From NCBI GenBank assembly GCA_963780825.1, contig CAWADL010000005.1:310001-374000 (forward strand): a stretch of DNA of 64,000 bases, read 5' to 3'. The position numbers and the translations under genes are program-made. This stretch comes from Roseiarcus sp963780825. Lineage in GTDB: Bacteria > Pseudomonadota > Alphaproteobacteria > Rhizobiales > Beijerinckiaceae. The notes below the pieces were generated by a model, which saw nothing but the letters and a program-made list of their open reading frames with translations, was not told where the DNA came from and searched no databases. This document shows, one piece after another, positions 35,186 to 43,180 of the stretch (position 1 is the first letter of the stretch; each line of letters starts with the position of its first letter).

Positions 35186-35288
35186 AAGCGGCGGGCTGGC
35201 GCGCGTCCGCGAAGTCTCGCGCTTTCCCCTCAGCCGTTTTTCCGCTAGGCGGGGCGCCCGATCGATTTGACGATACCGAGATCCCCCC

Positions 35289-37115
35289 GTGACGCTTCAC
35301 CGCTACCGCTCGCACACCTGCGGCGCCCTCACCCTCGCCGAGGCGGGACAGGACGCCCGGCTCTCCGGCTGGTGCCACCGCATCCGCGACCACGGCGGCG
35401 TGCTATTCATCGATCTGCGCGACCACTACGGGATGACGCAATGCGTGGTCGATCCGGACTCGCCGGCGTTCTCTGCCGCCGAGAAGCTGCGCGCCGAATA
35501 TGTGGTGCGGCTCGACGGCCTCGTGCGCAAGCGCCCGGAAGGCACTGGGAATGCCGACATGGCGACCGGGCAGGTCGAGCTTTACGTGCGGGAGATCGAG
35601 GTGCTCGGGCCGGCCGGCGACCTGCCGCTGCCGGTGTTCGGCGACCAGCCGTATCCCGAGGACACGCGGCTGCGCTACCGCTTCCTCGATCTGCGCCGGG
35701 AGAAGCTGCACAAGAATATCGTGCTGCGCGGCAAGGTCGTGGACTCGATGCGCCAGCGCATGAAGGCGCAGGGCTTTTCCGAATTCCAGACGCCGATCCT
35801 GACCGCCTCCTCGCCGGAAGGCGCGCGCGATTTTCTGGTGCCCTCGCGCATCCATCCCGGAAAGTTCTACGCGCTCCCGCAGGCGCCGCAGCAGTACAAG
35901 CAGCTGTTGATGATGGCGGGCTTCGATCGCTACTTCCAGATCGCGCCCTGCTTCCGCGACGAGGACCCGCGCGCGGACCGGCTGCCCGGCGAGTTCTACC
36001 AGCTCGACATCGAGATGAGCTTTGTCGAGCAGGAGGATGTGTTTGCGGCGATGGAGCCGGTGATCCGCGGCGTGTTCGAGGAATTTGCCGACGGCAAGCC
36101 GGTGACGCCCTCGCCGTGGCCGCGCATCCCCTACGCCGAGGCGATGCGCAAGTATGGCTCCGACAAGCCGGACCTGCGCAACCCGATCGTCATGCAGGAT
36201 GTCTCCGAGCATTTCCGCGGCTCGGGCTTCAAGGTGTTCGCGCGGCTGTTGGAGCAGCCGAAGAACGAGGTCTGGGCGATCCCCGCGCCGGGCGGCGGGC
36301 AGCGCACGTTTGCGGACCGGATGAATTCCTGGGCGCAGGGCGAGGGGCAGCCGGGGCTCGGCTACATCCTGTTCTTCGACAAGGCGAAGGACGAGACGAC
36401 GCAGCAGCAGACGCCCGGCGCGACCGGCGTCGGCGGCCGCGGGCCGCTCGCCAACAACATCGGCGCCGAGCGGGTGGAGGCGGTGCGCACGGCGCTCGGG
36501 CTGAACGCCGGCGATGCGGCGTTCTTCGCCGCGGGCGATCCGGAGAAGTTCGGCAAGTTCGCGGGGCTGGCGCGCACCAAGCTCGGCCAAGAGCTGAAGT
36601 TGATTGACGAGGCGCGCTTCGCGTTCGCCTGGATCGTCGATTTCCCGATGTTCGAGTGGGGCGAGGAGGAGAAGAAGATCGACTTCTCGCACAACCCGTT
36701 CTCGATGCCGCAGGGCGGCCTGGAGGCGCTGCAGAACCAGGAGCCGCTGACGATCAAGGCGTTCCAGTACGACATCGCCTGCAACGGCTACGAGCTGGCG
36801 TCGGGCGGCATCCGCAACCATCGGCCCGAGGCGATGGTGAAGGCGTTCGAGATCGCCGGCTATAACGAGCAGACGGTGATTGATCGGTTCGGCGGGATGT
36901 ACCGCGCGTTCCAGTACGGCGCGCCGCCGCATGGCGGGATGGCGGCGGGGGTGGACCGGGTGGTGATGCTGCTGGCGGGGGAGCAGAACCTGCGCGAGGT
37001 CGCGCTGTTCCCGATGAACCAGCGCGCGGAGGATTTGCTGATGGGCGCGCCGAGCGAGGCGACGACGAAGCAGCTGAGGGAGCTGCATATGCGGGTGAAC
37101 CTGCCGGCGAAGTGA
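35289..37115 (+). CDS. aspS: Aspartyl-tRNA synthetase (probably non-discriminating)
   Basis: A 608-residue class II synthetase. OB-fold anticodon domain (residues 1-105), class II motif 2 RYFQIAPCFRDEDPRADR near residue 215, GAD insertion domain about 290-420, and motif 3 GMAAGVDRVVMLLAG near 545. The anticodon-loop contact RDHGGVLFIDLRD has His at the position where discriminating enzymes usually have Leu; this is the known signature of AspRS that charges both tRNA-Asp and tRNA-Asn, used with GatCAB. Start is GTG 35289. Frame intact over 608 codons, a useful contrast to the broken genes elsewhere. Confidence 0.95.
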   Translation: MTLHRYRSHTCGALTLAEAGQDARLSGWCHRIRDHGGVLFIDLRDHYGMTQCVVDPDSPAFSAAEKLRAEYVVRLDGLVRKRPEGTGNADMATGQVELYVREIEVLGPAGDLPLPVFGDQPYPEDTRLRYRFLDLRREKLHKNIVLRGKVVDSMRQRMKAQGFSEFQTPILTASSPEGARDFLVPSRIHPGKFYALPQAPQQYKQLLMMAGFDRYFQIAPCFRDEDPRADRLPGEFYQLDIEMSFVEQEDVFAAMEPVIRGVFEEFADGKPVTPSPWPRIPYAEAMRKYGSDKPDLRNPIVMQDVSEHFRGSGFKVFARLLEQPKNEVWAIPAPGGGQRTFADRMNSWAQGEGQPGLGYILFFDKAKDETTQQQTPGATGVGGRGPLANNIGAERVEAVRTALGLNAGDAAFFAAGDPEKFGKFAGLARTKLGQELKLIDEARFAFAWIVDFPMFEWGEEEKKIDFSHNPFSMPQGGLEALQNQEPLTIKAFQYDIACNGYELASGGIRNHRPEAMVKAFEIAGYNEQTVIDRFGGMYRAFQYGAPPHGGMAAGVDRVVMLLAGEQNLREVALFPMNQRAEDLLMGAPSEATTKQLRELHMRVNLPAK

Positions 37116-37126
37116 GGGGCGCCTCT

Positions 37127-37221
37127 GTAGCCGCGGTCGTTGACCGCGGTCTATCCGAGATCGACGCTCGAACAGATAAGGCTTCGATCACACCGCGACC
37201 GCGGTCAACGACCGCGGCTAC
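37127..37221 (+). repeat. GTAG-type REP inverted pair between aspS and an MFS gene
   Basis: Left: GTAG (37127-37130), CCGCGGTC, 3-base loop, GACCGCGG (to 37149). Right: CCGCGGTC (37199-37206), loop, GACCGCGG, CTAC (to 37221). Unit sequences are the same as at 7519-7612, whereas the spacer between them is unrelated. It starts 12 bases after the aspS stop and ends 29 bases before the MFS start. Confidence 0.85.
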
Positions 37222-37250
37222 AAAGCGGCGCCTCGTCTAGAAAGCTCTTA

Positions 37251-38444
37251 ATGCCGATTGGAATATTCGCGCTTTCGCTCGCCGCTTTCGCTGTCGGAAC
37301 CAGCGAGTTCGTCATCGCAGGCCTTCTGCCCAATATCGCTTCTGACTTCGGCGTCAGCATTCCGACGACAGGACTGTTGGTCACGGTCTATGCTTTATCC
37401 GTGGCGATCGGCGGCCCCTTCTTCGCCCTGTTCACATCGAGCGTGCGGCGCAAGCCGCTGATCGTGTTTCTGCTTTGCATTTTCGTTCCCGGCCAGGCGT
37501 TCTGCGCGCTCGCGCCTTCCTATGCCTGGTTGATGGCGGGGCGCGTGTTCACCGCTTGCACGCACGGCTTGTTCTTCGGGGCTGGCGGCGTCGCGGCCAT
37601 GAATATCGCCGGCCCACAGCGGCGCAGCATGGCGATGGCTTTGTTCTTAGGCGGGATCACCGTCGCGAGCCTGTTCGGCATACCGGTTGGCTCCGCGATC
37701 GGCAACGCTTTTGGTTGGCGATGGACATTTGGCGCGGTTGGTTTGTGCGGCCTTTTCGCCGCCGGCCTCGTTTCGCTTGTGTTGCCTCAGGATGCGCGAG
37801 ACAGCGAGAAGGACGGCTCGCTCAAGGCTGAACTTCGCGCGCTGAACCATCATCAGGTCTATCTTTCGTATTTGGCGATTGCCTTGGTCATGGTTGGCGC
37901 TTTGGCTTTCGCCACTTACCAGGTGCCGGCGCTGATCGCGGTTTCCGGCGTCGCGCAAGACCGCACGCCGCTTTATCTGATGATCTCCGGCATCGGGGCG
38001 GTCATTGGCATTTACGTGGGCGGCCGAGCCGGCGACTGGAAGTTGATGCCGTCGTTGATGGCGATCCTGCTCGCGCAAGTGGGTGCGGCCATCCTGTTGT
38101 GGCTCGTGATGCCACAAGCGCTTTGGATGGCCTTCGGCATGTTCATTTCGAGCGCCGCGAGTTGGGCGCTCAACGCGCCGGTGCAATCGCGCATTCTGTC
38201 CGCTGCGCATTCCGCGCCGCAACTCGCCTCGACGCTGATCTCGACGGCCTACAATCTCGGCATAGGCGGAGGCGCATGGGTCGGTGCGCTGTGCATCGAC
38301 GGCGGCCTCAGCTACCAAACTTTGCCTATTGTGGGGGCTGTTTGCAGTTTGTTGGCGGCGGGGGTTGCGGCCGTGTCGTGGATGCTCGACGGCCGGGACG
38401 GCGCCGGTCAGCCAGTTGGCGATCGATTGGAGGAAGCGTCGTGA
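37251..38444 (+). CDS. MFS transporter, DHA1 (AraJ/YdhP-like)
   Basis: A 397-residue major facilitator with 12 hydrophobic segments. Start MPIGIFALSLAAFAVGTSEFVIAGLLPNIA is the hallmark of the YdhP/AraJ/PbuE group, visible as GTSEFVIAGLLP. The MFS loop 2-3 motif reads FALFTSSVRRKPLI, and antiporter motif C region GIPVGSAIGNAFGWRWTF near residue 147. Drug, sugar or nucleoside efflux is typical; the substrate cannot be stated. ATG 37251 is chosen because the in-frame upstream extension is the repeat pair. Confidence 0.9.
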   Translation: MPIGIFALSLAAFAVGTSEFVIAGLLPNIASDFGVSIPTTGLLVTVYALSVAIGGPFFALFTSSVRRKPLIVFLLCIFVPGQAFCALAPSYAWLMAGRVFTACTHGLFFGAGGVAAMNIAGPQRRSMAMALFLGGITVASLFGIPVGSAIGNAFGWRWTFGAVGLCGLFAAGLVSLVLPQDARDSEKDGSLKAELRALNHHQVYLSYLAIALVMVGALAFATYQVPALIAVSGVAQDRTPLYLMISGIGAVIGIYVGGRAGDWKLMPSLMAILLAQVGAAILLWLVMPQALWMAFGMFISSAASWALNAPVQSRILSAAHSAPQLASTLISTAYNLGIGGGAWVGALCIDGGLSYQTLPIVGAVCSLLAAGVAAVSWMLDGRDGAGQPVGDRLEEAS

Positions 38445-38456
38445 GCGGCGGCGCCT

Positions 38457-38480
38457 GTAGCCGCGATCTATAGATCGCGG
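38457..38480 (+). repeat. Single GTAG-type REP unit (ATC core variant)
   Basis: GTAG at 38457-38460 followed by a fully palindromic 20-base hairpin CCGCGATCTA/TAGATCGCGG (38461-38480). It shares the GTAG head and CCGCG...CGCGG stem with the units at 7519 and 37127 but has a different core. Confidence 0.8.
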
Positions 38481-38522
38481 TGGTGGTGAGATCGGGCCTT
38501 GCCTGGGAAGCGTCGATCGCCT

Positions 38523-38954
38523 GTAGCCGCGATCTATAGATCTAGGGGATGCACACATCTTGCGGCCGCACGCGAGAACAAAGGCCGGGGACCCCCTCTC
38601 CCCGCGTGTCTCACGACGGAGCGCGCCGCATAAACCAAAGAGCGGGGAGAGGGTTTGGGGTGAGGGGCGAGCCACTTGGACCTGTGCTTCCCGCGCACGA
38701 CGCCTAGCTCAGATATATTTTGATTGCACGAAACAAGCGAACGTTTGCCTTAAGTCTTCTAGCGTGACGCGGCGCCCGCTGGCGGGTGACGTGCGTCCAA
38801 GCGGCCCGCCCCTCACCCCAACCCTCTCCCCGCTGCTTGGTTGATGTGGCGCGCCACGTCGTGCGACACGCGGGGAGAGGGGAGTCCGCGGCCGTCGTGC
38901 CTCATGCGCAAACGCCAGATGTGTGCATCCTTTAGATCTATAGATCGCGGCTAC
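38523..38954. mobile_element. MITE-like composite with about 38-base terminal inverted repeats
   Basis: A 432-base element. Its left end (38523 on) and the reverse complement of its right end (back from 38954) agree over about 38 bases: GTAGCCGCGATCTATAGATC, two mismatched bases aside, then GGATGCACACATCT. Inside lie two inverted arms of the CCCTCTCCCCGC family (about 38587-38690 and 38790-38893) around a unique centre. No protein is encoded. Terminal inverted repeats, small size and nested palindromes are MITE hallmarks; no transposase gene is in the window. Confidence 0.75.
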
Positions 38955-38965
38955 AGCCACGACCT

Positions 38966-39838
38966 CTAATCCCCATCCACTCGGAACGCCTCGAACATAG
39001 CCCGCGCCATGCCAGCAACCGCGGCGCTCGTCGCCCGGGGATTGCGGTGCAAAACCAGGCGGGAATTGTCGATCGCCCCAAAGCCATCGACGGAGGTCAA
39101 CTCGCGGCAACCTTCCGGGATGTTGCTGCGCGACAGCGGCGCTATGGCCAAGCCGGACATGACCGCCAGTTTAAGGCCGCCATTGGTGTCGCTGGAATAG
39201 GCGATGCGGAAGGAGATGCCGCGATCGTTGAGAGATTTGATGGCGTAGTCAGTGCACCACGCGGAGCTCGAGTAAAGCGCGATCGGCAACGGCGAGCGCT
39301 GATCGACGCGGTGCGCTTCCGAGGTCACCCATACGGTTGGATCGTGGCGCAGCACCTCGGCGCCGGGCATGTTCCGCCAATCAAACAGCACCGCCAGGTC
39401 GAGTTCGCCCGCGCTCACGCGGGACATGTTCTCCTCGGAGCGACCGTATTGCGCGGTGACCTCCACATTCGAGTGACGAGCGGCGAAAGCGCCGAGCGCG
39501 CGGGTCAGCGCGGCGTGACCGTATTCCTCCGGCAAGCCGATCCGCACCAATCCGATCAGCGGCGACGCCCGGAGCGCCAGGTCCGTCTCGTTCAGGAGCG
39601 ACACGACGCGGCGCGCCTTGGCGAGCAGTTCCAGGCCCAGGCGGGTTGGCGCGACCCCGCGAGACCCGCGTTCGAACAAGGGTTCGCCGGCCAGTTCCTC
39701 CAGCCGTTTGATTTGCAGGCTCACGGCGGACTGGGTGCGACCGACCACTTGCGCAGCGCGCGTAAAACTTCCGGTCTCCGAGACGGTCACGAAAGTCCGC
39801 AACAATTCGCTTTCCAGGGGCAATCTCGCCTCCGCCAT
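38966..39838 (-). CDS. LysR family transcriptional regulator
   Basis: A 290-residue LTTR. DNA-binding part in residues 8-68: LESELLRTFVTVSETGSF and TRAAQVVGRTQSAVSLQIKRLEE, then LFERGSRGVAPTRLGLELL. Effector domain from residue 90 (GLVRIGLPEEYGHAAL). No obvious target: the divergent neighbour 140 bases away is a FecR-like protein gene. The REP/MITE block begins 12 bases after its stop. Inducer unknown. Confidence 0.9.
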   Translation of the reverse strand: MAEARLPLESELLRTFVTVSETGSFTRAAQVVGRTQSAVSLQIKRLEELAGEPLFERGSRGVAPTRLGLELLAKARRVVSLLNETDLALRASPLIGLVRIGLPEEYGHAALTRALGAFAARHSNVEVTAQYGRSEENMSRVSAGELDLAVLFDWRNMPGAEVLRHDPTVWVTSEAHRVDQRSPLPIALYSSSAWCTDYAIKSLNDRGISFRIAYSSDTNGGLKLAVMSGLAIAPLSRSNIPEGCRELTSVDGFGAIDNSRLVLHRNPRATSAAVAGMARAMFEAFRVDGD

Positions 39839-39980
39839 GAGCGCTGCTCATAGCAGAGATTAGCGCTATTCGCTTGTCCAATGGCTCAGCCTTGGCGATG
39901 ATCGTTGCGGCGGCGCCGCCGGTGAAAAAGCAGGCGTATTGCGCGCGTCTCGGCTTCAGATGACCGCGGGAGGTTTAGCC

Positions 39981-40478
39981 ATGATTGCTAACCGTAATGC
40001 AGGTTGGGCCATTGCGGGCTGTTTCCTGGGCCTCACAGCGACGTCCTCTTATGGGGCTACGCCGTGCAGCGAGGCCGCCGATCCCCAGGATGACGGCATT
40101 GCGATCATGCGTTGCGGGGACGTCGTCGTGGTTGCCGAAGCGTCGGCGGTCCACTCGCCGGCTGCATCGATGTCCTCGCATGTCGGCAAGATCCAGCTCG
40201 ACAACGGCGCGATCGCCGTGTCCGCGGAGTCGCCGAGCGCGCAATTCTCGGTCCTGACGCCGGACGCGGTCGTATCCGGCGGCGCGGGCGAATGGCTCAT
40301 CGTGGCCGAGCCAGGGCGCACCCGCGCGGTGGTCTGGCGGGGAACGGCGGTATCGCGGCTCAGAAGCGACGGATCGCAGAAGGTGCTGAAGGCCGGCGAT
40401 GCGGCGCCAGACGAAGTGGAGTCCTCGCGCAGCGAGCGGCTTGCCCAGGCGTTGAAGCGCGCGAAGGCGCATCCCTGA
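39981..40478 (+). CDS. Exported FecR-like domain protein
   Basis: A 165-residue protein with a signal peptide (residues 1-25, AIAGCFLGLTATSSYGA). The mature part GKIQLDNGAIAVSAESPSAQFSVLTPDAVVSGGAGEWLIVAEPGRTRAVVWRGTAVSRL resembles the beta-strand FecR repeat (pattern G-x-V-x-L-x-x-G-x-A...T-P-x-A-x-V-x-G...G-x-V); short parts are SVLTPDAVVSGGAGEWLIV and VVWRGTAVS. ATG 39981 is chosen because GGGAGG lies 7 bases upstream. Single Cys pair at C9 of the mature part and MRCGD. Periplasmic; function unknown, and no TonB receptor or ECF sigma gene is nearby. Confidence 0.7.
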   Translation: MIANRNAGWAIAGCFLGLTATSSYGATPCSEAADPQDDGIAIMRCGDVVVVAEASAVHSPAASMSSHVGKIQLDNGAIAVSAESPSAQFSVLTPDAVVSGGAGEWLIVAEPGRTRAVVWRGTAVSRLRSDGSQKVLKAGDAAPDEVESSRSERLAQALKRAKAHP

Positions 40479-40485
40479 TCGCACT

Positions 40486-41457
40486 ATGTCAGTTGATTGT
40501 CAGATTGGTCGCGAGCCTTCGCCAACTTTTGTTGTGAGGATCAGGCAGAACCGGACGGCGCTGGGGATCCTCAGTCTCTGCCTCGGCGTGCTGGTGTTTT
40601 CGCTGCAGGATCCGCTGGTGAAATCGGTCTCGCGCGGATATCCGGTGACCGAGGTGATGGCGATCCGCGCGCTGGTGGCGCTGCCGATCCTGATTGCCAT
40701 CGTGCGCTCCGACGTGGGCCTGAAAGCGCTTCTATCAAAGCGCTTTGGCATGCTGACGCTGCGGGCGTTCGGCCAGTTCGCGTCTTACACGATTTACTAT
40801 CTCGCCATCGCCGCCTTGCCTTTGGCTGACGCGATCGCGCTCTATTTCATGGCGCCGCTGTTTATCCTAACCCTCGCGGGTCCCTTTCTGGGCGAACGCG
40901 TCTCCAGACGCACTCTGGCGACGGTGCTCGTCGGCCTGGTTGGGGTTCTGGTGATGCTGCGGCCTGGGGTTGGTTTATTTGAATGGGCGGCGCTGCTGTC
41001 GCTCGGCTCGGCGATTCTCTACAGCTTGTCGCAGATCATGGCGCGCAAGATCGGCGATACCGAGTCCGGAACGGTCATGGCCTTCTACCAGAATGGCGCC
41101 TATCTGGTCGGCGCTTTGGTTGTCGCCGCCGTATTCCACGTCGTGGGCATAACCCATGCGGAGCATCCAAGTCTCGACTTTCTCGTCAGGCCGTGGGTGT
41201 GGGCGAGCATGCCTGATCTGCTGAAGATGGCGGCCTGCGGCGTCGTCGCTTCCGCCGGAATGATCTTGTTGTCGCAGGCGTATCGAATGGCGCCCGCAAA
41301 TCGCGTCGCCACCTTTGAGTATACCGGTATCCTCTGGTCGCCCTTGTGGGGCTTTTTGTTCTTCGCCGAGACGCCGCGGGCAACGACAGCGCTGGGCGCC
41401 GCGCTGATCATCGGCGCGGGGCTGTTGGCGTTCAGGAGCGAGAACAAGCGGGGGTGA
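40486..41457 (+). CDS. EamA/DMT family transporter
   Basis: A 323-residue drug/metabolite transporter-superfamily protein with ten hydrophobic segments in two EamA repeats (about residues 27-165 and 175-315). Seen: LGILSLCLGVLVFSLQDPLVKSVS at the first helix, YYLAIAALPLADAIALYFMAPLFI near 108 (typical AIAxxxxxxP segment), and LSQAYRMAPANRVATFEYTGILW near 260. Only 7 bases after the FecR-like gene. Start uncertain: ATG 40486 or a GTG about 17 codons later nearer the first helix. Substrate unknown. Confidence 0.88.
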   Translation: MSVDCQIGREPSPTFVVRIRQNRTALGILSLCLGVLVFSLQDPLVKSVSRGYPVTEVMAIRALVALPILIAIVRSDVGLKALLSKRFGMLTLRAFGQFASYTIYYLAIAALPLADAIALYFMAPLFILTLAGPFLGERVSRRTLATVLVGLVGVLVMLRPGVGLFEWAALLSLGSAILYSLSQIMARKIGDTESGTVMAFYQNGAYLVGALVVAAVFHVVGITHAEHPSLDFLVRPWVWASMPDLLKMAACGVVASAGMILLSQAYRMAPANRVATFEYTGILWSPLWGFLFFAETPRATTALGAALIIGAGLLAFRSENKRG

Positions 41458-41471
41458 CCGGCGGAAGCGTA

Positions 41472-41618
41472 TTATGGCGAAGGCTTCCGGGCGGTATGGC
41501 GGAATCGTTGGATGACGATCTCGTCGTCATCGACATAGTAGTCGATCAAATAAGAGTGGGGCGTCAGAAACGCACGACGGACCGCAGCTACGCTGGTCTT
41601 GCGGCCAACTAGAGCCTT
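41472..41618 (-). pseudogene. RelE/ParE-type toxin fragment (C-terminal end)
   Basis: Minus-strand frame with AFLTPHSYLIDYYVDDDEIVIQRFRHTARKP, which matches the last two strands of ParE/RelE toxins (YLIxYxVxDDEVxIxRxRHxAR). The preceding residues do not match, and the frame runs into a known type of dispersed repeat at 41637-41670, so the N-terminal two thirds are lost. No antitoxin gene adjoins. Confidence 0.65.
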
Positions 41619-41636
41619 CCGCGGATAGGTAGCATC

Positions 41637-41670
41637 GTCATTGCGAGGAGCGAAGCGACGCGGCAATCCA
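41637..41670. repeat. Short dispersed repeat, GTCATTGCGAGGAGCGAAGC type
   Basis: GTCATTGCGAGGAGCGAAGC followed by GACGCGGCAATCCA: an imperfect palindrome (ATTGC...GGCAAT) of the kind found many times between genes in Hyphomicrobiales. One copy in this window, abutting a truncated toxin gene. Recognised from general knowledge of these genomes. Confidence 0.7.
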
Positions 41671-41702
41671 CCGCGCCGCCGCAGCGTCGAAGGTGCTGCG
41701 GC

Positions 41703-42317
41703 TTAAACACTCGCCAACATCCTTACCACCGCGCTGGGCCCAACATGCAGCGTCCCCTCGCGTAAGTCAGTCTCCACCTCCTGCAACAGATCAATCCGCG
41801 CCTTAGCAAAATCAGCCGACAGATCCTCGGCCCGATAAAGCAATGCCGCGTCGCGCGGCCCGCCCCGGGCGCCAGCTTGCTGCCTTTCCAATTGCAGCGG
41901 GGTGAACGCCTCCAGCACGATCCGTCCGCCGGGCCGTAGCGCCGCGAGCGCGCGGGTGTGAACAAAGCGGCGCTCGGCTTCGACCAGATGCAGATAGAGG
42001 AGCGCGATCACATCGTAGGCCGCAACCGGCCAGTCCCAGCGCAGTATATCCGCCTGCCGCGCCTCGATCCGCACTCCGCGCGCTTCCGCCAGCCGCCGCG
42101 CCTTGGCGACGCCCTCAGCCGAGAGGTCCAGCGTCTCGACCGCAAGCCCAAGCTCGGCCAGAAACACCCCGTTGCGGCCCTCGCCGTCGCCAGGAACCAG
42201 CACACGCTGGCCGAGCGAGAACGTCCCCGCCAGCGAGGCGAGGAAAGCGTTGGGCGCTTCGCCGTAGGCGTAACTCGCCCCCGCAAACCGCTGATCCCAG
42301 AAGGCTGCGTCGGCCAT
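41703..42317 (-). CDS. Class I SAM-dependent methyltransferase
   Basis: A 204-residue Rossmann-fold methyltransferase of the tellurite-resistance/TPMT-like group. DAAFWDQRFAGASYAYGEAPNAFL is the family start, visible as FWDQRFAGASYAYGEAPN; motif I VLVPGDGEGRNGVFLA near residue 40; acidic end of strand 2 in VETLDLSAEGV; YDVIALLYLHL near 103 (motif post I). Its ATG shares one base with the tpiA stop (TGATG), so the two are coupled. Natural substrate unknown. Confidence 0.88.
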   Translation of the reverse strand: MADAAFWDQRFAGASYAYGEAPNAFLASLAGTFSLGQRVLVPGDGEGRNGVFLAELGLAVETLDLSAEGVAKARRLAEARGVRIEARQADILRWDWPVAAYDVIALLYLHLVEAERRFVHTRALAALRPGGRIVLEAFTPLQLERQQAGARGGPRDAALLYRAEDLSADFAKARIDLLQEVETDLREGTLHVGPSAVVRMLASV

Positions 42318-43075
42318 CAGCGGTAGCAGGCGGCGATCGCCATGAAGTCGGCCGCCTTCAGGCTGGCGCCGCCGACCAGCGCGCCATCGACGTTCGGCAG
42401 GCCCAAAAGCTCGCGCGCGTTGCCAGGCTTCACCGAGCCGCCATAGAGGATGCGCACGCGCGCGCCCGCCTCTCCGAGAAGCTCGACCAGCAGCGCCCGG
42501 ATCGAACCGTGCATCTCGGCGACGTCGGCGTCGGTGGGGGTGAGGCCGGTTCCGATCGCCCAGACCGGCTCGTAGGCGACGACGAGCGTCGCCGGCGTCG
42601 CGCCCTCGGGAACCGATCCGCGCACTTGCGCGCTCACCGTTTCGAGCGCGCGTCCCTGGTCGCGCTCGGCGCGCGTCTCGCCGACGCAGACGATCGCCGT
42701 CAGCCCGGCCCGCCGAGCGGCCTCCGCTTTGCCCTTCACCTGCGCGTCGGTTTCGCCGCGAAAGGAGCGTCGCTCGGAATGGCCGACGATTACGTAGGAG
42801 CAGCCGGCGTCCTTCAGCATTTCCGCCGAAATGCCGCCGGTATAGGGGCCACTGACCTTCTCATGGCAATTCTGCCCGCCAAGCGCCACCGCGCTGCCTT
42901 CGAGCAGGCTCGCCGCGGGCGGGATCAGGGTCGCCGGCGGGCAAACCGCGAGTTCAGCGGCGCCGGCCTCGCCCTTGTCCACCGCGGCGCGAATGGCCGC
43001 GATCTCCGGCAATACGGCCTTGACGCCGTGCATCTTCCAGTTTCCGGCCACCAGCGGGCGCACGTCCGGCGTCAT
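42317..43075 (-). CDS. tpiA: Triosephosphate isomerase
   Basis: A 252-residue TIM, interconverting dihydroxyacetone phosphate and glyceraldehyde 3-phosphate. Active-site parts: AGNWKMHG (Asn12, Lys14), YVIVGHSERR (electrophilic His), AYEPVWAIGTG (catalytic Glu and loop 6), and LYGGSVKPGNA (phosphate loop). GGGAGG five bases before ATG 43075 fixes the start over a longer frame. Divergent from ppiD, as in many Hyphomicrobiales, but here followed by a methyltransferase instead of secG. Confidence 0.96.
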   Translation of the reverse strand: MTPDVRPLVAGNWKMHGVKAVLPEIAAIRAAVDKGEAGAAELAVCPPATLIPPAASLLEGSAVALGGQNCHEKVSGPYTGGISAEMLKDAGCSYVIVGHSERRSFRGETDAQVKGKAEAARRAGLTAIVCVGETRAERDQGRALETVSAQVRGSVPEGATPATLVVAYEPVWAIGTGLTPTDADVAEMHGSIRALLVELLGEAGARVRILYGGSVKPGNARELLGLPNVDGALVGGASLKAADFMAIAACYR

Positions 43076-43180
43076 CGATCCCTCCCGTATGCGCGCGGCG
43101 GGTAACATGGCGGCAAAGCCTATGCAAAGCCGGCCTCGCCCGCTAGAGAGGCCGAAATTCAAGTCAGAGAACAGACGTCA

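Noticed and set aside
35403..37088. A 561-codon minus-strand open frame
   Set aside because: Fully antisense to aspS; no family resemblance.
38523..38954. CRISPR array or phage attachment site
   Set aside because: Repeats are inverted pairs with unique centres, not regularly spaced direct repeats; no cas gene is present.
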